NCBI RefSeq assembly: GCF_005938385.1
Contig: NZ_VCRA01000030.1
Location: 17,226-81,225, forward strand
Direction: 5' to 3'
DNA: 64,000 nt
From: Paenibacillus mesophilus
Lineage (GTDB): Bacteria > Bacillota > Bacilli > Paenibacillales > NBRC-103111
Below, piece after piece: positions 33,868-41,688 of the stretch. Both the position numbers and the translations under genes were made by a program. How positions within the stretch are numbered: the stretch's first letter is position 1; every line of letters begins with the position of its first letter. Below the pieces are notes generated by a model. The model searched no databases. It worked only from the letters and a program-made list of their open reading frames with translations, and had not been told where the DNA came from.

Positions 33868-34689
33868 GTGGAGCCTCTACTTTCCATAGATAGACTCAGC
33901 CTGAACCAGATTACGACGGACCGGCTGAATATGCGGGAAGCGGTCGATGTGACCGTCCGCGCCGAAGTGCCTTGGATCGCCCTATGGCGGCATAAAGTCG
34001 CCGAGGCGGGTCTCGCCGAGAGCAAGCGGCTCGTGCGCGACGCCGGGCTGCGCGTATCCAGCCTGTGCCGCGGCGGATATTTTCCGGCTGCGACGGCGGA
34101 AGAGCGCAAGATGCGTCTCGACGACAACCGCCGCGCCGTCGAGGAAGCGGCCGAGCTCGGCACCGACGTGCTTGTGCTCGTCTGCGGCCCGGCGCCGGAC
34201 CGCGACATCGATTTCGCCCGCAAGACGGTCGAGGAGGCGATCGCCGAGCTCGCGCCGTTCGCCCGCTCGCACGGAGTCAAGCTCGGCATCGAGCCGCTCC
34301 ATCCGATGTATGCCGCGGAGCGGTCGGTGATCAATACGCTGGCGCAAGCGAATACGCTTGCCGAGAAGTTCGACGCCGATCATGTCGGAGTCGTCATCGA
34401 CGCCTTCCACGTATGGTGGGACCCGGAGCTGTACGCGCAAATCGAACGGGCGAAAGGCCGCATTCTCGGCTTCCACGTCTCGGATTGGATCGTACCGGTA
34501 CCGGATCTGCTCATGGGCCGCGGCATGATGGGAGACGGCGTCATCGAACTGCGGCGGATGCGTCATGCAGTGGAAGCGGCCGGATATGCCGGCGCCATCG
34601 AAGTGGAAATATTCAACCGGCAAGTATGGGATATGCAAGGGGACGAGGCGCTGGCCTTGATCAAAGAGCGTTACTTGGAGCATGTGTAA
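33868..34689 (+). CDS. Sugar phosphate isomerase/epimerase-like TIM-barrel protein
   Basis: 273 residues of the xylose-isomerase-like AP-endonuclease-2 fold, with metal ligands recognisable in GIEPLHPMYAAE, VVIDAFHVWWDP, GFHVSDWIVP and the C-terminal IEVEIFN. It would isomerise, epimerise or cleave a sugar or keto-sugar with a divalent metal. The start is GTG 33868 with GGAGGGAAG upstream. It lies 60 bases after DUF993 and ~90 before the second Gfo/Idh gene, all on one strand. Relatives of this family are known in 3-keto-glycoside catabolism, making that pathway a candidate for the operon. Confidence 0.9.
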   Translation: MEPLLSIDRLSLNQITTDRLNMREAVDVTVRAEVPWIALWRHKVAEAGLAESKRLVRDAGLRVSSLCRGGYFPAATAEERKMRLDDNRRAVEEAAELGTDVLVLVCGPAPDRDIDFARKTVEEAIAELAPFARSHGVKLGIEPLHPMYAAERSVINTLAQANTLAEKFDADHVGVVIDAFHVWWDPELYAQIERAKGRILGFHVSDWIVPVPDLLMGRGMMGDGVIELRRMRHAVEAAGYAGAIEVEIFNRQVWDMQGDEALALIKERYLEHV

Positions 34690-34779
34690 AGTCCCAACTG
34701 TTAGTGAAAAAGAATGAATGTTTGCCCGGACAGCCCAGCTATCCGGGCAATAGCCTATTCGGTGCGGAGGAGACCGCTA

Positions 34780-36000
34780 GTGAATATGATTCGATCTGCG
34801 ATAATTGGTATCGGGGGATTTGGCGCACAACACGTCAGGGTCATGACAGAGCTGGCCAAGGAAGGTCTGCTGCAAATTGTCGCTTTCGCGGACGTAAGAG
34901 CGGAAGCCTATGCCGAGGAGTACGCCAAGCTCACGTCGTTTGGTGCCGCGCACTACTCGGATTATGAGCAGATGCTGAGCGAGCATCCAGAAATCGATTT
35001 CGTCGCGATCGCCACCCCGATTGCGGCCCATAAGCCGATGTGCGTGCGCGTCATGCAGCTAGGGTTCCATGTGATCGTCGAGAAGCCGCCGGCCGTGACG
35101 ATCCAGGATTTGGACGAGATGATCGCCGCACAGAGGGCTACCGGCAAGCTGTGCCAAGTGAATTTCCAGAACACGTCGGGCCGGGCGTTCCGGGAGATGC
35201 TGGGTCAGCTTGAGTCGGGCGCGATCGGACAAGTGACGCACGTGACCGGGGTCGGCATGTGGAAGCGTCTGCGATCGTACTATGAGAGAACGCGCTGGGC
35301 CGGCAAGCTTCTATGCGACGGCCAGTACGTGCTGGACGGGACGTTCAACAACCCGCTCGCCCACTTGCTGAACAATTGTCTGATCGCAGCGGGAAGTGGC
35401 GATGCCTATCGGGCGGAGCCAAACTCCGTGCAAGCCGAGCTTTATCATGTGAACGACATCGAAGGCGACGACGTATCCGTTCTAAGGATCGGCACGGCAA
35501 CCGGTGTACAAGTTCATTTTTACGCGATGCTGGCCCATCATGACAGCGAGGTGCCTTTCATTTCCGTCAAGGGGACCGAAGGGGAAGCGCGCTGGAACTA
35601 TCAGAACAAGCTGACGATCGCCGGCCGTGACGGGGAGCACAGCAAATCTTTCGGGAACGAAAACCTGGTGCGAAACATGTATTTGAACCTGATGCAGGCG
35701 ATCTCCGGAGGCGGCGAGCCGCTCTATTCGCCGATCGAAGCGTGCCGCAGCTTCGTGCTCGCCTCGAACGGGGCATACGAATCTTCGGGCGCCGTTCGCC
35801 CGATCCCGATGGAGTACGTGGTGGAGCAGGCGGAAGAGAACACGACGGTCCGTCTGCTGCCCGGATTGTCGGACGTTATGAAGGACGCAGCCGAGCAAGG
35901 CAAGCTTTATTCCGAGTACGGCCTGCCTTGGGCGACGTCCACGAAACCGTTCAAGCTGGACGGCTACTCGCGGTTCGAGCTGCCGGCCGGAATGATTTAG
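34780..36000 (+). CDS. Gfo/Idh/MocA-family oxidoreductase (second in operon)
   Basis: About 406 residues. Rossmann motif AIIGIGGFGAQHVR at ~6-19, VEKPPAVT (~100) with the catalytic lysine, and a long C-terminal domain ending near residue 400. Probably an NAD(P)-dependent sugar dehydrogenase acting with the first one (31473) at another step or in the reverse direction. The start is GTG 34780, with GGAGGAGA 6 bases upstream; the longer frame to 34714 lacks a site. Last gene of the operon. Its terminator (36012-36250) has been split by MITE copy 2. Confidence 0.9.
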   Translation: MNMIRSAIIGIGGFGAQHVRVMTELAKEGLLQIVAFADVRAEAYAEEYAKLTSFGAAHYSDYEQMLSEHPEIDFVAIATPIAAHKPMCVRVMQLGFHVIVEKPPAVTIQDLDEMIAAQRATGKLCQVNFQNTSGRAFREMLGQLESGAIGQVTHVTGVGMWKRLRSYYERTRWAGKLLCDGQYVLDGTFNNPLAHLLNNCLIAAGSGDAYRAEPNSVQAELYHVNDIEGDDVSVLRIGTATGVQVHFYAMLAHHDSEVPFISVKGTEGEARWNYQNKLTIAGRDGEHSKSFGNENLVRNMYLNLMQAISGGGEPLYSPIEACRSFVLASNGAYESSGAVRPIPMEYVVEQAEENTTVRLLPGLSDVMKDAAEQGKLYSEYGLPWATSTKPFKLDGYSRFELPAGMI

Positions 36001-36011
36001 TTTTAAGATAG

Positions 36012-36250
36012 GCCGCCCTCTTGCCTTGGAGGCTGCTGAAAAAGTCTGCAAGAAGGGAAGCGCTGAAGGCAAGAGGTCGGGGAATGCGCTCCACTTCCGT
36101 TAAAATCGTGTTGTTTTTGGAATTTTCAGAGGTTACAACACGATTTTAAAGTCAGCCGCTTCGCTTTACGCACATCTCCCCCACCTCTTTTGGTATTCCA
36201 ACTCTCGCTTAGACTTTTTCAGCAGCCGCCCTTGCCTTGAGGGCGGTCTT
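36012..36250 (+). terminator. Operon terminator with a MITE in its loop
   Basis: Left arm CCGCCCTC (36013-36020) and right arm GAGGGCGG (about 36239-36246) plus TCTTTTTTT form a perfect terminator once the intervening ~200-base MITE is removed. The word CTTGCCTTG, part of the original loop, is present on both sides of the element (36020-36028 and 36231-36239). Because the MITE folds on itself, the terminator stem may still form. Confidence 0.8.
36031..36227 (+). mobile_element. MITE-like element, copy 2
   Basis: Ends GGCTGCTGAAAAAGTCT and AGACTTTTTCAGCAGCC. Compared with copy 1, the bases that differ in the left end are matched by compensating changes in the right end, so pairing is kept. 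The internal TTAAAATCGTGTTG/CAACACGATTTTAA stem is perfect here. A 9-base direct repeat (CTTGCCTTG) flanks it. No coding capacity. The 36001-36350 gap otherwise holds only the LacI gene's promoter region. Confidence 0.88.
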
Positions 36251-36350
36251 TTTTTGCGATGACGATCGGGGGCGTCGCAATGGGTGCATAAGTGACCGAA
36301 ATGCATTATAGTATACGTAGTCGTCATTATCCCGAAAAGAGGCCGTACCG

Positions 36351-37367
36351 ATGAGAATTACCGTCAAAGATATTGCCAAGCTCGCCGGCGTCACCCAACC
36401 TACCGTTTCCAAAGCGCTGAACAACGAGCCGGGCGTAAGCGAAGAGACGAGAATACGTATTCTGAAAATAGCCAAAGAGCTGAACTACGTTCCGAATTTG
36501 GCCGCGAAACGGCTGGTCACGCGTCAATCCAACTGTATCGGACTCATCTGGCCGAGAACCGAAGGGTTGTTTTATTATCATCTCTGTCACGCGATTCAAA
36601 GGGAAGTATCGGCCCGAGGGCTTACGTTTCTAATATCCGTGGCCAATCCGGCCGTGGCCGTGCATACGTTCAACGAGCATTTTGTCGACCGCATTCTGTT
36701 CTGGGAGTCGTCGAACTGGGTTCCCGACATGCCGTTCATGAAGGAAATGGAAGCGTTCCAAGGGGAATTGCTGCTGATGGGCGGAGCGACCCTGGAAGGA
36801 GCTCACCGGATCGACATGGACCGGAAGCGAGGCATATACAAAGCGGTACAGCATTTGGCGGAGCTCGGACACCGCAAAATCACGTTCATCGGAAACGCGT
36901 CCGACAAGATGAGCGGATTTATGCAAGGTATGGTCGAGTTCCAGATGGAGCACCACCCGGATTATGTCCTTCAGCGCGAAGGGCGCATTTTTCCCCATCA
37001 GGCGGTGGAGGCGCTGCTGGCCCGGCCTGCGAAGGAGCGTCCTACGGCGCTCATTTTGGACAGTCAGGGCGCTCTATTCCAAATGCTCAAATGGTTTCGA
37101 ACTTATAAAATAAGCATCCCGGACGATCTGTCGCTGATCGTGTATGATGATGTGCCCGAAATGCAGGAGCTGCTGGACGTGCCGCTGACCGTCGTCGGTC
37201 CGAGTATCGCCCGCCTGGCCTCGTGCGCCATCGACATATTGGCGGGCGATGCGGCCGACAAGACGGCGGCCGAGCAGTCCGAGGGACAGACCGTATCCCG
37301 AAGCGCGAATGTATTGATCGAGCCGGAGCTCGTAGTGCGACAATCCGTAAAAGCGATTACCGGGTAA
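36351..37367 (+). CDS. LacI-family transcription regulator
   Basis: 338 residues. The N-terminal LacI helix-turn-helix (VKDIAKLAGVTQPTVSKALN, ~5-24) and hinge helix are followed by a periplasmic-binding-protein-like sensor (~60-330) ending in IEPELVVRQS. It binds a sugar effector and represses carbohydrate genes. AAAAGAGG lies 8 bases before ATG 36351. It sits between the Gfo/Idh operon and the solute-binding protein gene; LacI-type palindromes lie in front of both (31415 and 37501-37542), so both are likely targets. A strong terminator overlaps its stop. Confidence 0.93.
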   Translation: MRITVKDIAKLAGVTQPTVSKALNNEPGVSEETRIRILKIAKELNYVPNLAAKRLVTRQSNCIGLIWPRTEGLFYYHLCHAIQREVSARGLTFLISVANPAVAVHTFNEHFVDRILFWESSNWVPDMPFMKEMEAFQGELLLMGGATLEGAHRIDMDRKRGIYKAVQHLAELGHRKITFIGNASDKMSGFMQGMVEFQMEHHPDYVLQREGRIFPHQAVEALLARPAKERPTALILDSQGALFQMLKWFRTYKISIPDDLSLIVYDDVPEMQELLDVPLTVVGPSIARLASCAIDILAGDAADKTAAEQSEGQTVSRSANVLIEPELVVRQSVKAITG

Positions 37368-37422
37368 TTCCATGGGGCTTCCGCTGTTCTCAGGGCGGCG
37401 GAAGCTCCGTGGAATTTTTTTG
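37366..37422 (+). terminator. Terminator after the LacI gene
   Basis: Long stem AATTCCATGGGGCTTCCGC with GCGGAAGCTCCGTGGAATT, followed by TTTTTTT; two mismatches. Confidence 0.92.
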
Positions 37423-37452
37423 TTTACAAGTTAAGAATACGTATAATATAAT
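37423..37452 (+). promoter_or_regulatory. Promoter of the solute-binding protein gene
   Basis: TTTACA (37423-37428), an 18-base spacer and TATAAT (37447-37452). The leader to the TTG start at 37744 would be about 285 bases and carries operator and cre candidates. Confidence 0.75.
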
Positions 37453-37500
37453 GATCCCATAGTTGAAAACAAAGTCCGTTATGTCGCTGTTTATAGCATG

Positions 37501-37542
37501 AGAAATCGGATTCTTTTTATCACTAGAAAGAAATCGATTTCT
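37501..37542. promoter_or_regulatory. Two tandem palindromic operators
   Basis: AGAAATCGGATTCT (37501-37514) and AGAAATCGATTTCT (37529-37542, perfect palindrome) lie 28 bases apart, downstream of the predicted transcription start. The shape fits LacI-family operators; the adjacent LacI regulator is the natural candidate. Confidence 0.6.
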
Positions 37543-37646
37543 ACGAGCGGTGCGACAACCGCGAGCCGTTATGGAGGTGAGGAACGAAGCGACCGGCCGA
37601 ATATAGTCGGGCTGCCGCGAATGATCGTCCGATTTTGCAGTGAATA

Positions 37647-37661
37647 ATGAAAACGGTTACT
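37647..37661. promoter_or_regulatory. cre-like CcpA site
   Basis: ATGAAAACGGTTACT matches every fixed position of the catabolite-responsive element consensus WTGNAANCGNWNNCW. It lies in the leader, about 80 bases before the start codon of the solute-binding protein gene, where CcpA would block elongation. Confidence 0.65.
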
Positions 37662-37743
37662 GTTCATGCATGCACGAAAGCGTAATAGCAAAATGTCGAA
37701 CGAGTCCGGATTCCATTTTCTTAACAGATCAGGAGGGGTTGTT

Positions 37744-39093
37744 TTGCAAAAACGAAAGCTTACAGTTACGTTGAGCCTTGCCCTAGTATTGGCCATGATG
37801 GCTAGCGCGTGCGGCAAAGGCGATGCTTCCACGACCGAGAAAGCCGGAGAGGCGCCGAAGGAGCCGAAAAAGAACGCGGCTACGGAGCCCGCGGAGCTGA
37901 CATTTTTCACGATGGGCGGAGAGTCCCAGGACAGCTTCAACGACCGGTACGGCAACGCGATCCGCAAGCAGTTCCCGAACTATACGATCAAATATATCCG
38001 CAGCGAGAAAGGCACGACCTTGCCGGAGCTGATCGCCTCCGGAACGAAGATCGATATTTATTACGACTCGATCGGCAACTTCTCGGACGGCTTGTTCGGG
38101 TATCAGATGCAGTACGACATGTCCGATTTGATCAAGAAGTCCGGCATCGACCTGACCAAGTTCGAGCCGACGCTGATCGATGCGATGAGAGAAATATCCG
38201 GTGGCAAAATGTACGGCTTGCCCGTCTACAACACGAACCTGATCCTGTTCTACAACAAGGCGGTGTTCGATAAATTTGGAGTAGCGTATCCGAAGGACGG
38301 CATGACCTGGGACGAAACGCTGGAGCTGGCCAAGAAGCTGAACCGCAAAGACGGTGACAAACAATACCTCGGTTTGTCCGTATCGCCTACGCATATGCTC
38401 CGGATGAACCAGTTCTCGCTGCCGTACGTCGACACGAAGACGAACAAGCCGATTCTCGACAACGAGAAGTGGAGAAAGGTGTACCAAACGACGATGATCG
38501 ACCCGGCGCAGGACCAAGGCTACAAGGACCGCATTACGGAGCTGAAAAACGCCCTTCCTTACCGGGATGCGCTCTTGAAGGACCAGACGCTCGGCATGTT
38601 CGTCTTCCTGTCCGCAATGCCTTTTACCGTAGCTGAGGAAATTACCCCGCTGAACTGGGATATGGTTTCGCTGCCGACGTTCAAGGAGCTGCCGGGCGTA
38701 GGCTCGCAGGCGTATCCGACTTACTTCAGCATTACGTCCATGGCCGGCAATAAAGATGCTGCGATCGAGGTCATGAAGTTCTTGACATCGACGGAATATC
38801 AGACCGACCTGTCCAAGAAGGGTACGATGCCGGTTCTGAAGGACGAAGCGATCATTAAAGTGTTCGGTCAGGATACGAAGTTCAAGGGCAAAAACTTTAA
38901 CGCCGCCTTCTACAACAAATTCGCCCCGATATCGGCCAAAACGATCTATGACGTTACGGTCGAGAAATCGTACACGAAACAAATCGGTCTCATGGCGAAG
39001 GGCGACATCGACATCAACACGGCGTTCCGCGCTGCGATCGAGGAAGCGGAGAAAGGTATTGCCGAAGTGAAGGCGCGCACCGGGGCGAAATGA
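37744..39093 (+). CDS. ABC-type sugar-binding lipoprotein (family 1), orphan
   Basis: About 449 residues. A lipoprotein signal (MQKRKLTVTLSLAL to lipobox ASAC, Cys23) is followed by a family 1 extracellular solute-binding fold (~50-440; IDIYYDSIGNFSDG, YGLPVYNTNLILFYNKAVF). It captures a sugar outside the membrane for an ABC importer, but no permease genes follow, so it must use a distant transporter or act as a sensor. The start codon is TTG 37744: AGGAGG stands 7 bases before it, and the upstream in-frame ATG 37666 would bury the signal peptide. Probably controlled by LacI and CcpA. Confidence 0.9.
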   Translation: MQKRKLTVTLSLALVLAMMASACGKGDASTTEKAGEAPKEPKKNAATEPAELTFFTMGGESQDSFNDRYGNAIRKQFPNYTIKYIRSEKGTTLPELIASGTKIDIYYDSIGNFSDGLFGYQMQYDMSDLIKKSGIDLTKFEPTLIDAMREISGGKMYGLPVYNTNLILFYNKAVFDKFGVAYPKDGMTWDETLELAKKLNRKDGDKQYLGLSVSPTHMLRMNQFSLPYVDTKTNKPILDNEKWRKVYQTTMIDPAQDQGYKDRITELKNALPYRDALLKDQTLGMFVFLSAMPFTVAEEITPLNWDMVSLPTFKELPGVGSQAYPTYFSITSMAGNKDAAIEVMKFLTSTEYQTDLSKKGTMPVLKDEAIIKVFGQDTKFKGKNFNAAFYNKFAPISAKTIYDVTVEKSYTKQIGLMAKGDIDINTAFRAAIEEAEKGIAEVKARTGAK

Positions 39094-39160
39094 TCTATTA
39101 AGCCGGGCCATGTACGAAGATCCGAGGCGAATGCGGCCTATTACGAGGGAGGCGGGAAGT

Positions 39161-41365
39161 ATGAATCGGGATAGCGGAGAGTCGGAGCACGGGAAGACAG
39201 AGCCGGAACGAGCGGGGCTCAACCGTAGGCAAGCTTTGGCGTCAATCGGTTTGGCAGGGGCGGCCGCCGCGGCGGGACTCGTGCTGCCGGGAACGTTGTC
39301 CGGGGCCGTATACGGCCAAGCGAATTCCGGAAGCTCGGTGCAGCAATCCGTTTACGGGGGAGCGCCGGACAAAATCAAGCCGAAAGAATGGACGGAATTA
39401 TCCTATGTCGTTCCGATTACTCTGGCGGAGCTGCGAGCCGCCGCTTCGCTCCATACGGATTTCGTATACTATTTGACCGATCCGGGGCATGAAGGCCACT
39501 TTATATACGATCCGCTTGATTCGACGTCTCCCGATAACACGGGCACGCTGCTCGTAAACGTCGGAGGAGCGAGGTTTAAGCGCATCATAGAAACCGATTT
39601 CTATAGCGTGCGGTGGTTTGGAGCGAAAGGGGACGGAACGACGGACGACAGCTCCGCGATCCAGCTGGCCGATACCGTCGCGGCCGCGTCGTCCAAACGG
39701 CTCTATTTTCCCGAAGGCACGTACAAAGCCTATGGCTTGCTCATCACGGCTTCTTGGTTCGCGCACGGCAATGCTGTCGTGGAAAATGTGTCGCCGACCG
39801 GCAACAAATACAATTTTGTAAGAATGGTGGGCAGAACCGGTCTCTCCTTGGAAGGGATGACGTTTGACGGAGGGGTCAGCGCCGATCCGCCCGCGTGGAA
39901 CAGCTCGAACTACAATTCGTTCACCGGCGGGCTTGCTTGCAACCTTTACAACTCGACCGATATCCGGATCGTCGGCTGCACGTTCCGCAACAGTCTCATG
40001 TCGCCGCTTCGGATCGAGAAATGCAGCCGGGTCATCGTGGAAAACTGCTCGATGAAGCGAGCGCGGGGCAATTTCGGCGACGCGGTATATACGGTAACAA
40101 GCGATCATATCCGGTTCGACCGCTGCACGGCGGAAGATTACACGAGAATCGGCTTTGTCTGCGAGCAGGGAAGCTGGAACGTGTCCTTCTCCCAATGCCA
40201 TGCCAGCTACGGGCATGACCAATCCAGGCTGTACGGCGGCGGGGAATTCAATGCGGGCTTCTGGTCGGAAAACTCGGAAAACGTCACCTACTCCCAATGC
40301 GTAGCCGAGAATAATACCCATTGCGGATTTACGGTCGCTCCCGGCGTGAACAGACCGTACAAAACATCGACGGCACCGTACGTGCTGGATTCGTGCGTCG
40401 CGATCGGTAACGGTCTGTACGGTATCATCGCAAGCGATAGCAAGGCGGACCGATTCTCCGTGACGTGCACCGACTGCTTCGTATTCGGATCGCGTATCGG
40501 AATGGCGATCAACGCTTACCATGCGAACGATACGGTCACTGTCGATCACTGTTACTTCAGGGTGGACGTAACCGCAGTAGGACAAAATGCGACCGGAGTT
40601 TTATGCGCGGGCAGCGATAAGAAGGCTACGATTCGGATCAGCCATTGTCTATATGATCACTCTGCGGCTGATCCTGCGCTTCTGGCGTCGAAAACGGCAA
40701 CCTCCGGCGATATCGTCCTGTCCAACAACGCGAAGCTGCAGTTGTCCGTGGACGAATGCTCTTGCGTTGACGCCGAAGCGGCTCTTATTGTGAAAGTGCT
40801 CCAAGGAACGCCGGCGCTCGCGATCCGGAATTGCTTGCTTCAGGTCGTCGTATTGAAAGATTTCCAAGAAGCGAGCTTCGACAACTGCCGCTTTACCGGA
40901 AACGTCCAATCGATCGGACAAACGGCCGCCGCCGGCGATGTGCATGTTACCCGCTGTTCGGTATTCGGGGGGATGGAGTTGACCACGAAAGGACGCATCC
41001 GTTTCGACTCGGTGAAAGCCGTCATGACCGGGGCGCAGCAGATCGGGATCGTCCGTAATGCCGAGAACCGGGACATTTTGACCGAATTCGTAAACTGCCG
41101 CTTCGAGAAAGACATCGCCGTATCCGACTACGCCATCCGCATCGAGGAGAACGGCTTGGTCAAGCCGGCTTCCTTATTCCGCGGCTGTATCTTTTACAAT
41201 GCCACCGACACGGCGACGGCGAGCCGCACGTTCATCTGGAACGTCCAGATCGGTACGAATGCGCTGTTCTCCGAATGCTACTCGGACGCTAGCGTATCAA
41301 ACTTGTTGAAGACGGGGGCTGTGCTAAGCGCACCCGCAGGAAATACATTTGTCGACCTTCACTGA
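39161..41365 (+). CDS. Tat-exported pectate-lyase-like beta-helix protein
   Basis: About 734 residues. The N-terminus has a twin-arginine signal (LNRRQALASIGLAGA and a hydrophobic stretch) and then, after a linker with QQSVYGG, a right-handed parallel beta-helix of the Pectate_lyase_3 type (VRWFGAKGDGTTDDSSAIQL, KRLYFPEGTYKAYG, then repeated NCxF/CxFxN rungs to ~700). Such proteins bind or cleave polysaccharides; catalytic residues cannot be fixed by eye. ATG 39161 has GGGAGG 8 bases upstream. It is 67 bases after the binding-protein gene and probably co-transcribed. A similar Tat beta-helix protein is at 52757. Confidence 0.85.
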   Translation: MNRDSGESEHGKTEPERAGLNRRQALASIGLAGAAAAAGLVLPGTLSGAVYGQANSGSSVQQSVYGGAPDKIKPKEWTELSYVVPITLAELRAAASLHTDFVYYLTDPGHEGHFIYDPLDSTSPDNTGTLLVNVGGARFKRIIETDFYSVRWFGAKGDGTTDDSSAIQLADTVAAASSKRLYFPEGTYKAYGLLITASWFAHGNAVVENVSPTGNKYNFVRMVGRTGLSLEGMTFDGGVSADPPAWNSSNYNSFTGGLACNLYNSTDIRIVGCTFRNSLMSPLRIEKCSRVIVENCSMKRARGNFGDAVYTVTSDHIRFDRCTAEDYTRIGFVCEQGSWNVSFSQCHASYGHDQSRLYGGGEFNAGFWSENSENVTYSQCVAENNTHCGFTVAPGVNRPYKTSTAPYVLDSCVAIGNGLYGIIASDSKADRFSVTCTDCFVFGSRIGMAINAYHANDTVTVDHCYFRVDVTAVGQNATGVLCAGSDKKATIRISHCLYDHSAADPALLASKTATSGDIVLSNNAKLQLSVDECSCVDAEAALIVKVLQGTPALAIRNCLLQVVVLKDFQEASFDNCRFTGNVQSIGQTAAAGDVHVTRCSVFGGMELTTKGRIRFDSVKAVMTGAQQIGIVRNAENRDILTEFVNCRFEKDIAVSDYAIRIEENGLVKPASLFRGCIFYNATDTATASRTFIWNVQIGTNALFSECYSDASVSNLLKTGAVLSAPAGNTFVDLH

Positions 41366-41394
41366 AGAAGCTGATGGCCGGACTCAAATAAACC

Positions 41395-41430
41395 AAGACG
41401 CCTGGCGGCATGCCGTAGGCGTCTTTTTTT
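41395..41430 (+). terminator. Terminator after the beta-helix gene
   Basis: AAGACGCC...GGCGTCTT with inner GGCAtGCC pairing, followed by TTTTTTT. Confidence 0.92.
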
Positions 41431-41442
41431 CGGTTCGGCCGG

Positions 41443-41637
41443 ATAAGGTGCAAATGAGCGCTATCCGGGAGCGAACGGGAGATATTAGCGGCGGTAAGGT
41501 ACAAATGAACCTTATGGTCGCCTGTTTGCCGATTACAGGCGCGAATAGTGTGGATATTGGGCAAACAAGGTACATATGAACACTATCGTTAGGCAAATCA
41601 CGGATTTCGGCGGTAATAAGGTGCAAATGAACCTTAT
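41443..41637. repeat. Intergenic palindrome quartet D
   Basis: Four copies of a ~22-base imperfect palindrome with consensus AAGGTRCAAATGAACCTTAT begin at 41443, 41494, 41565 and 41616, giving spacings of exactly 51, 71 and 51. Copies 2 and 4 are the best; the third has CATATG in the middle. The sequences between the units are not repeated. Confidence 0.75.
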
Positions 41638-41688
41638 AGTGCCGGCTCCAGAGACCCTGCCACTAAAGATTAGTCCTTTCCGAGCCGC

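Noticed and set aside
37453..37743. Riboswitch in the long leader of the binding-protein gene
   Set aside because: The leader is explained by operator palindromes and a cre box; no known riboswitch core or terminator/antiterminator pair was recognised.
41443..41637. CRISPR array
   Set aside because: Only four diverged, palindromic units with unequal spacing (51, 71, 51), no constant spacer length and no cas genes nearby.
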